From Paraphaeosphaeria minitans (Eukaryota > Ascomycota > Dothideomycetes > Pleosporales > Didymosphaeriaceae), in assembly GCA_015832175.1 (NCBI GenBank), contig WJXW01000007.1:806001-870000 (forward strand): 64,000 nt of DNA, written 5' to 3'. The notes below the pieces were generated by a model that did no database searches, was not told the DNA's origin, and was given only the letters and a program-made list of their open reading frames with translations. The position numbers were made by a program, and so were the translations under genes. This document shows, piece after piece, positions 46,360-56,892 of this stretch (its first letter is position 1; every line of letters starts with the position of its first letter).

Positions 46360-47473
46360 ATGGCGGACATTGAGAACCAGACACCCGTCGAAGAGACGCC
46401 GGCCGACGATATCGAAATGGAGGAGGGTGCTGACGCTGGTGCGGGCGCGGGCGCGGGTGCGGGCGCGGGTGAGGAGGCCAACCTCACCGAGCTCGAGCCG
46501 GAGACACCTAAGCTGGTGCTGTTCTCTGAGTGAGTCTCATACCTAGGGAGTCACTATTTCAACACTCTGCGAGTGATGCGACGCCAGTAGGACGCCAATT
46601 GATCCTATGCGACTGTTCGGGGTGGACCAAGAAAGCCGGCAGTCCGATCGGACCAATTGGCGTTCATTCGTGCTGAGAGGAACGAAGCACTGCTTGGGCA
46701 GCTACTAACTATGAACCAGCTTGATGAAGAGTCCGATCATCGAGGTCATCGTCGGATCTGAAGCCGAGCGAACCACATACTCTGCACACGAAGCCGTCCT
46801 GGTCAAGTCCCCAGCGTTCGCGGCCGAAGTCGATCAGTTCGCACCAGGAGGCGTAAGCAGCATATTACACGCCTTTGTATTGAGCAACGACTGACATGAG
46901 CTGCAGCCCCGTCAGATCACTTTGAGCGATGTCGACGTGGATGCCATGGGCTCTGTCATCGAATACCTGTACACTGGCGAATACTTCCCCAAGAAGACCT
47001 CTGCTGGCCGCGATGCTCCTCTTGAGAAAGACCCGCGCCAGCCCACCTCCGACGACAACGGTCTCGGCCTCCTTGTCCACGCCCGCATCTACACCCTCGC
47101 CGACCGCCTCCAGCTCCCCAGCCTCAAGTCCCTCGCACACAGCAAGATCCACCGCACAGCCTCAACCGCCAAGGGCGAGCTCGCATACGCCCGCTACGTC
47201 TACAAGGAATCCAGCACTGAAGACCACACCATCCGCAAGCCCGTCGCTGCTTTCTGGGCCACGCGCTCCTTCAGCCTGCGCCACGAGGCAGAGCCAGAGT
47301 TCCGCGCCATGTGTCTCGAATTCCCGCAGTTCTCGTACGACGTGCTGCAGTTAGTTCTCGACAACCAGGAGAAGGGCAAGGGCCGCGGTGGCGACGGCGA
47401 GAGCTCGCACAGGGGCCCGGCCGTCGTGCCGGGTAGCAGCAGGAAGAGGGCTAGGGTGAGTCAGGCTGCATAG
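46360..47473 (+). CDS. BTB/POZ domain protein
   Basis: Exons 46360-46529, 46720-46852 and 46907-47473 total 870 nt, 289 residues. An acidic N-terminus with an alternating Gly-Ala run (GAGAGAGAGAG) precedes a BTB fold: SPIIEVIVGSEAERTTYSAH, EAVLVKSPAFAAEV, ITLSDVDVDAMGSVIEYLYT and GLLVHARIYTLADRLQLPSL. The tail is basic (SSRKRARVSQAA), which could serve as a nuclear signal. In fungi such proteins are often Cul3 adaptors or simple dimerisation scaffolds; no second interaction domain is visible here, so the partner is unknown. Introns of 190 and 54 nt have GT..AG ends and consistent phase. Confidence 0.88.
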
Positions 47474-48161
47474 ATGCATCGCACTGCATTCCTGAATTCT
47501 ACTCTGTTCTTTCCCGGACGGTGCAATCGCAAACGAACTTTTTCTGATCCGTGGCCCAGAAATCTAAACTCCCGAGCGATGATATGTAACCTGCTGTACG
47601 GGGATGGGTTACAGGCAGGAACTCCGCTTTTCATTTCGAAGCCATCTGTGTTGCTGTCTAAGATCGCATGTGTCTGGCATGGCATGCCATCTATCTCGTG
47701 TATCTCGAGTGTTTCCTATGTACGGTACGGTGGAGCAAGGCCACGAATGGCTGATATCCACATATACGGTGTATCGATTGTACTTTAGCCATGTAGCTCC
47801 GGCGCCGGCGCGCGATGGACAGTAACTCGAGCTGCAGGATATACCAGGACGTAATCAAAAGCCGTCAAGCATTTGTAACAGTCACGCAAAACGGCACGCG
47901 AACGGTCGTTGTCATGGTGGGTTATATCGGATTCCTAGAATATACTCTATGTTCTATTTCTAGACGTCGAAGCACACTGCACTCTATCTACCTTACAGTG
48001 GCTGGCACAGAGTATGGGACTTGAGGAGGAGCACGCTTTGTAAACCAATCCTGTAGGAACTCACCATGTGATACGTTTATGACACCATCATCTGATAGCG
48101 TATCCTGCAACATCAACAGCGATTCAACGTCCCGTTGTTACCATCGGCCATTGGTACATCC
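47474..48161. other. Convergent 3' flanks
   Basis: Between the BTB gene (+) and the GH89 gene (-). Short ORFs only; no gene is supported. Confidence 0.45.
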
Positions 48162-50435
48162 TCACAGTATTCCCATCTTCCTCAACGCAGGCACAACCGC
48201 AGTCTCCACCACGGTCCGCACATCCCCCGTGCTCTCCCTCACGCCCAACCCGCTCCCCGGAACTTGGAATCCCACTTCGACGCCCTCGATCCGCGCCCGC
48301 ACCTCGCCGTCCTCGTACCCATCCGGCCCCACGCTGCGCAGATAGTCGAGGAAGGTAAGCCAGCGCGGGAGATAATAGTCGCCAACCAGCCCGCCCCACG
48401 ATTTGCTCGCGTAGTCGTTGATCTCGCCGTCCGGCCCCCACCGCGTGATCTGGTTGCGCGCGGTGTACTCGTAGAAGTCCGGGATGGTTGAGTTGGTAGT
48501 GTTGGAAGGGGCGAGGGCGCGCGCCGAGGCGAGCCAGGGCGCGAGATTGAATTGCGGGAGCGAGGACAGGAGGGGGTCGAGGGTGCGGAGGAGGAGGAGC
48601 AGGGTGGCGGCGTGAGCGTCGAATTCCGCTGTTCCGTTCGTGGTGTTCCACGCTGCGATGCACGCTGCGTAGCTGGAGGCAAAGGCGTTGGAATACACCT
48701 GCCGCGTTATGTCGACGAAGTCGTGCTTATACGCGTCATTCGCCCAGAGATTGGGCTCGGTGGACGCAGCGGCGTACATTTCCTTCCACGCGTGCACCAC
48801 GACGGCGGGTTCGTAGTTTATTGTGGTCGGGTGGTGGCCGGTTCGGTTTGTGAGGCGCGTGATGTTGGGCGCGAGTTCGAAGATGGCCTTGGACACGGCG
48901 TTGGAGGTGAGGTTGGTGTTGTTGTAGGCGCTTGTGCGGAGAAGCTCCCAGGCGGTGTAGAGTTGCGGGGTAACGCTGTTGTTGACGCCTGTATACCGCG
49001 TGCGGACCCAGGACGCGAAGTACGTGGCGGTGTCAATGGGGGTGGGCGACCATGCCTGGTCTAGCAGCAGCGCGTACATGATCTCGTTGCCCTCCTGGCC
49101 CTCGGGCGTAATTCCGAAACCCACGAGCGAGGAGGAATTGGCGAGGGCGGCGATGGGATTGATGGTTACGTTGTCGATCTGACCGTAGAGCCCCTGGTTG
49201 CCGCCGTAGTCGTGGAGCTGATTCCAGATCCAGGGCTTGCCGTAGTAGGAATCTGTGCGCTGCCATTGGGGCTGGCTCTCTGAGAACAGATCTAGCACGA
49301 GCATGTCCGTGTTGACCTCCACGCCCGAGAGATACGCTTCGATGCGCTCGTCGGTCCAGAAGTCGGAATTGGAGGTGAACAGCCAACCCTGCATGACCCA
49401 GACTGCGCCCGGGTTGGCGGCCTTGAGGGACTGCCAGGTGCCGCGGGTCATGTTACGCAGATAGTCGAGGTCGCCGGAGTAGGGATCGTTTTCGTTGTAC
49501 TGGTCGAGGGTGTAGAACTGGGTGATGTTGCCGTAGTAGTCGAGTTGCTTGGTCATGACGATGTTTTGGAGCTTGGAGAAGAGCGGGTCGGAGGGTTCAA
49601 GGAAGGTGGTGTTTGTGAATTCGCGCGGGAAGTCCTCCCACTGGCTTCCGTTGACGACTGTCGCATTAGGGTACACGTCTACCAGCGCTGTAGGGACGAA
49701 ACCAGTGAAGGCGGGGAGGATTGGAGTCATGCCCAGGTCTAGCATCCGCGACAGGATCTTCTGCTGCAGCTCGAACTGCTGATGGATCCACTGCAGGGGA
49801 AGTTCTCCGCCCCAAGAGCCCTGTGTGTTGCCGAAACGATTCCAAGCTTGGAAGGCCGGGCCGGAAAAGAAAGGCAAGATTTGAGAAGTCGTGAGATTGA
49901 CCTCTTGGAAGGCATCCAGCAGGATCTTCTCGAAACCGACCCATGCGAGGGGCAAATTGACTCCGTGGAGGGCTAACCAGTCCAACTCAAGCTCCCAATC
50001 CGACCAGGACCAGAAGGGCGTGGTGTAGGAGAAGGTCACTGTATTGAAGAAGTATCTCCAGGGCACAACGCTTGCTCCTGTGATGGTATGGTTTGGGCGC
50101 GGCAGGGTGGGCGGTATTTGATCAAGTCGGCTCCCAATGAACCAGTATAGGTCGACATGAGCGACGTCGACAAAGTATCGCCGCAGGCCTGTGGCCAGAG
50201 CGCTCACGCTGGTGCCGGAGATGGCAATGGATCCATTAGAGGCCGTGCTGATGGTGTAATGGTCGTTCTGGGGTTTGCTCGCGTTGACATGCAGCGTCTC
50301 GATCAGTTCAAAAGCAAAATTTAGACTGCGCTGTGGGAGTCGCCGTTCCACCAGGTCGTAGAGACCCTGTGTTGATGCGGCGGCCACGAGTGTGCCTATG
50401 GAGGCGAGCGCAGATGCGACCGAAGCGAATCGCAT
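48162..50435 (-). CDS. Secreted alpha-N-acetylglucosaminidase, GH89 family
   Basis: Intronless frame of 757 residues homologous to NAGLU, which cleaves terminal alpha-linked N-acetylglucosamine. A signal peptide (MRFASVASALASIGTLVAAA) is followed by the N-terminal alpha/beta domain (ISGTSVSALATGLRRYFVDV), then the TIM-barrel start VPWRYFFNTVTFSYTTPFWS and WELELDWLALHGVNLPLAWV. Further family stretches are GMTPILPAFTGFVPTAL, QYNENDPYSGD (position of one conserved Glu) and VLDLFSESQPQWQRT (position of the second catalytic Glu), then WIWNQLHDYGGNQGLYG. The all-alpha C-terminal domain follows, to about residue 725. More than fifteen N-x-S/T sequons fit secretion. Eukaryotic relatives are lysosomal. 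In a fungus it may trim glycans outside the cell, which is inference. Confidence 0.93.
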   Translation of the reverse strand: MRFASVASALASIGTLVAAASTQGLYDLVERRLPQRSLNFAFELIETLHVNASKPQNDHYTISTASNGSIAISGTSVSALATGLRRYFVDVAHVDLYWFIGSRLDQIPPTLPRPNHTITGASVVPWRYFFNTVTFSYTTPFWSWSDWELELDWLALHGVNLPLAWVGFEKILLDAFQEVNLTTSQILPFFSGPAFQAWNRFGNTQGSWGGELPLQWIHQQFELQQKILSRMLDLGMTPILPAFTGFVPTALVDVYPNATVVNGSQWEDFPREFTNTTFLEPSDPLFSKLQNIVMTKQLDYYGNITQFYTLDQYNENDPYSGDLDYLRNMTRGTWQSLKAANPGAVWVMQGWLFTSNSDFWTDERIEAYLSGVEVNTDMLVLDLFSESQPQWQRTDSYYGKPWIWNQLHDYGGNQGLYGQIDNVTINPIAALANSSSLVGFGITPEGQEGNEIMYALLLDQAWSPTPIDTATYFASWVRTRYTGVNNSVTPQLYTAWELLRTSAYNNTNLTSNAVSKAIFELAPNITRLTNRTGHHPTTINYEPAVVVHAWKEMYAAASTEPNLWANDAYKHDFVDITRQVYSNAFASSYAACIAAWNTTNGTAEFDAHAATLLLLLRTLDPLLSSLPQFNLAPWLASARALAPSNTTNSTIPDFYEYTARNQITRWGPDGEINDYASKSWGGLVGDYYLPRWLTFLDYLRSVGPDGYEDGEVRARIEGVEVGFQVPGSGLGVRESTGDVRTVVETAVVPALRKMGIL

Positions 50436-50939
50436 CGTGATGGCGATGGAAGTTTCGCAATTGATTGCTGCGGGAATCGAGAGGGATGCTGGACGAAGAA
50501 GAAGGTATCCGTCCCAGCCGTTTGGGTTACATTTTCGACACCGTCTTGACCAAATCCATGTTGGCTCGCTCGCTCCTTCCTCTGCCGGGGTGCACGCGCT
50601 GACGTCAACAGCGGAACGGGGACTTGTACCAGTAACATTGCGGAACTGGGAACGTGGGCCTGGTAGTAAGTGTATTTAAGTGGGGTCTAGTGCTGCTTCA
50701 GAGAGGTATCGGTAAGGCTCGAAAAGATGCGCGACTGCGTGCGCATTGTGGTGTTGTCGTGTGGTGTTGCTGAGGGATTGTAGTGTTGCTTGAGGGTGGG
50801 GAGGGCTGAGGGGCGTGTCGTAGTGTTGCTTGGGTAGGTATTTGGAGGGGCAGCGGAGCCAGCCTCGGTACTCGTGCCGACAGCTCTTTTGTGCGCGAAC
50901 ATGAAGGCTAACGACAATCAAGGGAGTAAGATGGATGTT
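50436..50939. other. Upstream region of the GH89 gene
   Basis: Presumed promoter of the minus-strand GH89 gene. No gene is supported; the sequence passes into purine-rich repeat variants toward 50940. Confidence 0.4.
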
Positions 50940-51305
50940 TACGATCAAGAGAGAAAGGTGCGTGACGACGATGAATGGAGAAAGAAGTGTGGCGACGGTT
51001 GAGAGAGAAAGATGGGTGGCGACGGTTGAGAGAGGAAGATGCGTGACGACAACTACAAGAAAAAGATATGTGACGACGATTAGAAGAAGAGATGCGTGAC
51101 AACAACTAGAAGAAGAGATGCGTGACAACAACTAGAAGAAGAGATGCGTGACAACAACTAGAAGAAGAGATGCATGACAACAACTAGAAGAAGAGATGCG
51201 TGACAACAACTAGAAGAAGAGATGCGTGACGACAACTAGAAGAAGAGATGCGTGACAACAATCAAGAGAGAAAGATGCGTAATGACGATTCAGAAAGAAA
51301 CATGC
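50940..51305. repeat. 26-bp minisatellite (GATGCGTGAC-containing units)
   Basis: Six nearly perfect 26-bp units from 51091 to 51246 (gatgcgtgacaacaactaga + agaaga), flanked on both sides by diverged units that keep GATGxGTGACxAC. The plus strand is strongly purine-rich. No coding role. Confidence 0.92.
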
Positions 51306-51945
51306 CTGACAACCATCAAGAACGAAACACGTGACAGCGGTCGAGGAAGAAGCACGTGACAGCAGTCAAGGGATACACGTGACAGCCATCAAGAAACATA
51401 CATGACAGCTATCAAGAAACATATATAACAGCTATTAAGAAACATACATGACAGCCATTAAGAAACATACATGACAGCCATTAAGAAACATACATGACAG
51501 CCATTAAGAAACATACATAACAGCCATTAAGAAACATACATGACAGCCATTAAGAAACATACATAACAGCCATGAGGAAACATACATGACAGCCATGAGG
51601 AAACATACATAACAGCCATTAAGAAACATACATGACAGCCATTAAGAAACATACATGACAGCCATTAAGAAACATACATGACAGCCATGAAGAAACATAC
51701 ATGACAGCCATGAAGAAACATACATGACAGCCATTAAGAAACATACATGACAGCTACCCAGGAGCACACGGGTCAGCGGCCAAGAAACACACGTGACAGC
51801 CATCAAGAAACACATGACAGCTACCCAGGAGCACACGAGACTGCGGCCAAGAAACACACGCGTCAGCGGCCAAGAAACGCACGTGACAGCATCCAAGGAA
51901 GAAAACAAGCAAGAGAGAAGCACGTGACAGCAATCAAGGAAGTCT
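51306..51945. repeat. 23-bp minisatellite (AAGAAACATACATGACAGCCATT)n
   Basis: Sixteen consecutive 23-bp units at 51390-51757, with variants differing mainly at T/C and G/A positions (acatgacag versus acataacag; cattaag versus catgagg). Diverged units with the core ACxxGTGACAGC continue on both sides to about 51945. The period is not a multiple of three, so the overlapping ORF on the minus strand is an artefact. Confidence 0.95.
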
Positions 51946-53363
51946 GCGGCACGGGCTGGGCTCGGCTAGAGTAGAGTCGATAGTGGACGATATAGGCTCG
52001 GGTCATTAAGTCATTCAGGGCATGCAGGTCATTCAGGTCATTCAGGTCAGTCATTTAGGGCATTCAGATCATTCAGGTCAGTCATCTCGATTTCATCAAA
52101 GACGCGGTAGGGAAGCACCATTTACGGATTTACGCGACTGGGCATGCATGGCAATCCGTCGTCCCACACGTCACACCCACAGGCGGGTTCCCCTCCGGCT
52201 CCGCGCTGGTGCTGGCGATTGACATCAGGGCAAGCTGAGGTAGGTAGATTGATAGTCTAGCATACCTACCTACCTACCTACTAGACTACCTACCGAAACA
52301 GCCACGGCCGCCTGTTTATAGGTATCTAGCAGCTGCTGTCGCCCTCCAGACCTCGTCCAACTCACGTCCACCACTCACGTCCAGACCTCGTCCGACTCAC
52401 CACCACTCACCACCACTCACCACCACTCACCACCATTCACGTCCAGACCTCGTCCGACTCACATCCTCACGTCCTCACGTTCACCACCTCGTCGCCTGCC
52501 CCGCCCACCCTGCGGCTGTTGTTGCTTTTTGCTTCCTCTGCACCCCTGCATCACCACTTCCCCGCAACATCATACCGTCCTTCGCCCATGTCTCAGCGCT
52601 GCACGCCGCATTAAACAGAGGCACGCATCCCACTCGAATAAACAGCCACCAACGCCCTCGTCTCAAGTGCCGCTCTGTCGTCTGGCGTCTGAATGCGCAG
52701 CCTTGCAGAAGCCTAGGCGCCCTCTCCTCCCAAGTCCCGCTCTGTCGTCGGGCGTCTGTATGCGCAGCCTTCCAGAAGCCTAGGCGCGCTCGCCTCCCAC
52801 TGTCGGCCCGCCCGTCCACGCTCTAGGCCAAATTCTGCACTGCACGAGACGCTTCATCCGCCTCAAGTGGCTCTTCCGAGGCTAGATACGTCTTGCCCTG
52901 CTCGTGACCTGCCAGCGCATTTGCAATTTCCCTCCTCGACCCGCCTCATCCCCCTGGCTGCCCGGAGTCTCCACACCCTCTCACGTATGGCCACGATCCC
53001 GAGCCGGGTCTACCTACACTGCAGCGTGACAAGTAATCCACCTCTCTTTTACTCGCAGCACATGGTTCCGCACTAGCCTCCTGCTCCTGTCAACACCAAC
53101 TTTGCTCCACCCTCAGATCATCCATCTCCATCATCACAACAAAAGATCCGTGTGCCACTACGGCTCCCGCTTACAACATCTCATTCGCCCTCGACCATTC
53201 TCGTCGCATCCCCGTTTAGGAAATACTCGACCTTTGGATTTTTGCGTCAACACTCGGCTCTATTCCTGCATCAAGCCCAATGCTCCAAGTCTGCCACCCA
53301 ACCCCTCCAGCAACAGTCCTCCCTGGGCACTTTGTTGCCCCAGTGAGGCGAATCCCAAAAGTG
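51946..53363. other. Repeat-rich region upstream of the cyclin gene
   Basis: Holds CATTCAGGT units at 52012-52083, CCTAC units at 52266-52293, CACCACTCAC units at 52401-52434 and a 67-bp tandem duplication (see separate entry). The last 250 bp probably contain the cyclin promoter and leader. No other gene is supported. Confidence 0.5.
52664..52798. repeat. 67-bp direct tandem duplication
   Basis: Copy 1 at 52664-52730 and copy 2 at 52731-52798 share the sequence CTCTGTCGTCxGGCGTCTGxATGCGCAGCC and GAAGCCTAGGCGC with roughly eight differences, so the duplication is old enough to have diverged. Confidence 0.85.
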
Positions 53364-54227
53364 ATGAATCCGCCTTCGGCACCAAACCCAGCAGGGGATG
53401 TTGGTGTTCTCCCAGAGTTCAGCAGCCTCAGCATTCGAGATGCGCCATCACCACCAGGCGAAGAAGAGCTCCATATCATGACCATGTCCCGCGAAACCGC
53501 CATGAAGATACTGGTGCGCTCTGTTCTTGCGCTTGCCAATGCTGCTGGCGAGATCCCCGCCACACCACCTCTATCACGCCCCCATACTCCATCAGGGAAA
53601 GAGAACGTTCCGGGCACGCGGCTGCATAGACGGACCGCGTCTCGACCAGCAACTCCCATACCAGCAAATAGAGCGCAGACGTCAAGGACAGATCTGGAGC
53701 AGCCTGAAGCCCATCACGACGAACCCATCATCGACATTGGCGCAGGAGCAGAGCCCGAGTGGGTGCAGCGGGCGAACATGGCCCGCAAGTTCTTTTCCAA
53801 ATCGGTCCCAAAGGTCAGCCTGGAGGAATACTGCAACCGCATCCAGCAGTACTGCCCACTATCAACCGGAGTCTGGCTGGCAGCTGGCTCGTACATCTTT
53901 CGATTGAGCCTGGTGGAGAAGTACGTCCCCCTCACACACCGCACGATGCACCGGTTAGTGCTTGCGTGCCTGACAACGGCGATGAAGACGCTCGAGGACC
54001 ACCGGTGGCCACAGAAGAGGCTGGCAGCAGTGGGCGGCGTCGACGAGATGGCTCTTGGCCGACTAGAGCTGTGCGTTGAATTTCTGCTTTCTTTTGATCT
54101 GCAATTCCTGGCAGAGGACCGGCTAAAAGAGTCCACGGTCGCGCTGCAGAAGGCAGGCCAGGCTGCGGTAATGACAGCCAAACTGCCGTCGGCGTTCAAA
54201 TTGAACATTCCACGGACACGGCACTAG
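53364..54227 (+). CDS. Pho80-type cyclin
   Basis: Regulatory subunit for a Pho85-class cyclin-dependent kinase. The in-frame ATG at 53364 (MNPPSAPNPAG) gives 287 residues; an upstream ATG at 53280 would add 28. The N-terminal 125 residues are disordered with many SP/TP sites (PATPPLSRPHTPSGKENVPG). The cyclin box starts at ANMARKFFSKSVPKVSLEEY and continues with CNRIQQYCPLSTGVWLAAGS, HRTMHRLVLACLTTAMKTLE and VGGVDEMALGRLELCVEFLL, ending at LSFDLQFL. This is the pattern of the Pho80/Pcl cyclin family involved in phosphate and nutrient signalling. It is intronless. Which kinase or pathway it serves is inferred from family only. Confidence 0.88.
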   Translation: MNPPSAPNPAGDVGVLPEFSSLSIRDAPSPPGEEELHIMTMSRETAMKILVRSVLALANAAGEIPATPPLSRPHTPSGKENVPGTRLHRRTASRPATPIPANRAQTSRTDLEQPEAHHDEPIIDIGAGAEPEWVQRANMARKFFSKSVPKVSLEEYCNRIQQYCPLSTGVWLAAGSYIFRLSLVEKYVPLTHRTMHRLVLACLTTAMKTLEDHRWPQKRLAAVGGVDEMALGRLELCVEFLLSFDLQFLAEDRLKESTVALQKAGQAAVMTAKLPSAFKLNIPRTRH

Positions 54228-54766
54228 CATCCAATTTCCCGTTTTCTTGAGCCGACATGGGACTGGCGTTCTGGAACAACACACAGCCTTGGTTAGGGCT
54301 CGTGTACGATATGTAGATTCGGTTTGCAGTGGCAAGGCATGGCTTACAGAAGGACTGTGAGCCATTCTGAGATACCACGTAGCACACACGAAAAGTCCAG
54401 TTGAATTTTCTCACCAGCATCAGTCATCTGTCTCCCCGCACGATTGCCCACTGCAGGGCGAATACGAGGGCTGTTGATGGCTAGGTGCAGAATGCAGGGC
54501 GGGGGAGCGGCCTTGGTTGGCTCCTTGCGTGCCCCTGGCGCGTAATCGATATGCGGCGCCACTCGTGAAATCAAGCTCGGACGCAGCTCAACGTCGTGCG
54601 TGCCCATGCCCATGTTCAAACCACACCCGCCCACCACCCACGTCCGCAACCCTCCGCGCATACTCCGCTACCTACTCGTAGACCCCACGCTCGCTACCCC
54701 ACCAAGCATTGCCTCGCAGAACCGCTCGCTCTCTCCCTCTGTCGCTACCCTCCGCGCGACGCAACC
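54228..54766. other. Intergenic between cyclin and KRE9-like genes
   Basis: The 3' flank of the cyclin gene and presumed promoter of the KRE9-like gene. A CT-rich leader (ctctctccctctgtcgctac) lies just upstream of the KRE9-like ATG. No gene is supported. Confidence 0.45.
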
Positions 54767-55731
54767 ATGGGACGGCTGCTGGTGCCGCTGGCGATGCTCA
54801 CCACACTCGCGACGCTGGTGAGCGCTGGCATCGAGATCACGACACCGGCAAAGGGAGCCGTCCTCACGGCTGGCGATGCAATTGAAGTCAAGTGGGGTTT
54901 CGCCGGCAGCGGGCCCGACGAGGACGACCTTACCACATACCAGGTCTTCCTCTGTGCAGGCCCCAACGACCCCGGAAACGCCAATACCATTGTCAGTCGA
55001 CGACCCCGCTCGCGACGCTGGAGGTGCTGATGCTGTGTCTAGACCTATCCGATAACAACGTCGGGCAATTTCGCACAGGGAGGAACTTCGGCGCAGGGCA
55101 AGATCCCTAACACGGTGGGTGGAAACTCACCGTCAAATGCATAGTCCGTATGCCAAAGCAGCACCTGGGGTCTTTTGCTAACCGAGTGTGCTCAGCTACA
55201 TCAAGATCATCGCGGTAGGGTCAAAGGGCGGCACCTACACAGTCTTCTCGGACCGCTTCTCCTACAAGGGCATGACGAGCTCCTTCTCCGCCGCCTTTAT
55301 CTCCGCCATGAGCACCGTAAAAGACACCAACGGCCCCTCCGCAGTCGATACGACCGTTAAAGACCAGGCCGACGTCTCCAACGTGGCAGATGACGAGTAC
55401 AGTGTCGCATACACCATGCAGACTGGTGCCACGCGATATGCGCCCATGCAACCCGTTCCGCCGACCAAAATATCAGCCACACAGACAAAACCATTGTACC
55501 CGACCAGCTCCGTGAAGATTGCGACAGCAGCGCTGCCGATCCCGAGCGTGCAGACGACGCTTACCCAGAGTCAGACGCACCAGGTCACCAGCATGGAGAA
55601 CACGGTACGCGGGAATCCTTCATCATGGTTGTACCCATGGCTTTGGTAGATGCTAATACGAGGAATAGGTCGCGGCAGCTCCCATGCCTTCAGATGACAT
55701 GGCCAAGTTTATGAGGCGCTGGGCAGACTGA
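54767..55731 (+). CDS. KRE9/KNH1-like secreted cell-wall protein
   Basis: Family members are needed for beta-1,6-glucan assembly in yeast walls. Four exons (54767-54991, 55043-55143, 55196-55604, 55669-55731) total 798 nt, 265 residues. A signal peptide (MGRLLVPLAMLTTLATLVSA) is followed by the Ser-Thr-rich/KNH N-terminal domain (ITTPAKGAVLTAGDAIEVKW, LTTYQVFLCAGPNDPGNANT). After the third exon begins, YIKIIAVGSKGGTY and the KRE9 core YTMQTGATRYAPMQPVPPTK follow, with TKPLYPTSSVKIATAALPIP and the closing PSDDMAKFMRRWAD. The exon 2 donor GTCCGT and exon 1 donor GTCAGT are weak, but only this choice keeps frame and family match (SNA-YYIKII). No GPI signal is visible. Confidence 0.9.
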
Positions 55732-56892
55732 ATCGGTCTGAGGAATGTCCTATGGCGTTATTGGTACCGGCGTTTGGTGAGGGTAATCGGGTGGCATGTT
55801 GCACGTTTGCAATGCCATATGCGGGAAAGCTCGCTTCCGCAGGTCGGTTGATGTGGTGATGAGGCGCATTATACGCATGGATTAGATGTGGTAGAACATG
55901 ATGTCGGAGAGCACCGCCATTAAGATTCAACAAGAACTAGCAATTGCACTACCACAAATGTTTTTTTTTCGGAATAGCAGGCTTCTATTCTCCTCGTTCT
56001 TTCTCAGCCTACCCCAAGCATTACGGCTCCCAACTTTTAACGCTGACCAGAACCTACTTTCTAGACACTTGGTGTGGGCGAGATACTTATCGTGCAGACT
56101 TTGCAGGTCCGTGGATTCCATCCTCACACCGATTCGCCTGCGGGCAACGGCCAGGAAAGGACTGGATTATCTCGCCACAAACGAGAACACACAACATGCC
56201 TTGCACGAATTCGTCTTTCTTCTTCTTCCAAACACACAGGAGGAGTTCTTAGGAAAGGGGTCTATGACGTATCGCCATGACGTGATTGGCCGACCATGAA
56301 GGTTCTCAGATCTGCGCCACCACCTGAGCGAAGTCTTGGTATCTATTGCAGTTATCTACCCATCTCTTGACGGCCGTGACTACGCCAGCAGCTTTCGAAT
56401 AGCGATGCCCCTCCCCCCTCTTCTCATTCTACAGGAGTCGTGGTTTTCCTTCACCGGGCTTGCGATGGCCTCCCTCGATCTCCTCCGTTACCATTCCAGC
56501 ATCCACGTGAGAGGTTCTACCTGATACTGGGTCTTGGGTTCACAGCAAACAAGGAAGATGAGAGGATCACGGGATCACCCCATCATGGCGATTGTGGATG
56601 CGGACACGAGGAATTGGTAACCGGGAGTTAAAATCGCGGGTTTTATGCTCCGTTCTTATACCACCCTGCATCGGCACCGAGTGGACCCTCCTCGGTTTCG
56701 ACGGGTCCATGATGAAGGAGACGCACAAGCGGACGCTGGAGGATCCGAGCTTTCTGGCGGAGAGCAAGGGGTATCAGGGTCCCTAGCAAGGAGACGATTG
56801 GAGAAGCGGGGTTCCCGGCTTGAAGACGGGATGGATCCGTGGTCGGCTGCACGGCCGCGATCTTGCTGACCAGACGCCGGCGATTGGGGGGG
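55732..56892. other. Convergent 3' flanks, no gene seen
   Basis: Between the KRE9-like gene (+) and the Zn2Cys6 gene (-). ORFs up to 133 residues show no recognisable features. Confidence 0.45.

Noticed and set aside
51642..51923. Hydrophobic repeat ORF (minus) that could be taken for a membrane protein
   Set aside because: It is a translation of the 23-bp minisatellite, whose period breaks frame every unit.
50940..51945. Regular repeats suggestive of a CRISPR array
   Set aside because: Units are contiguous without unique spacers, in a eukaryotic genome with spliceosomal introns.
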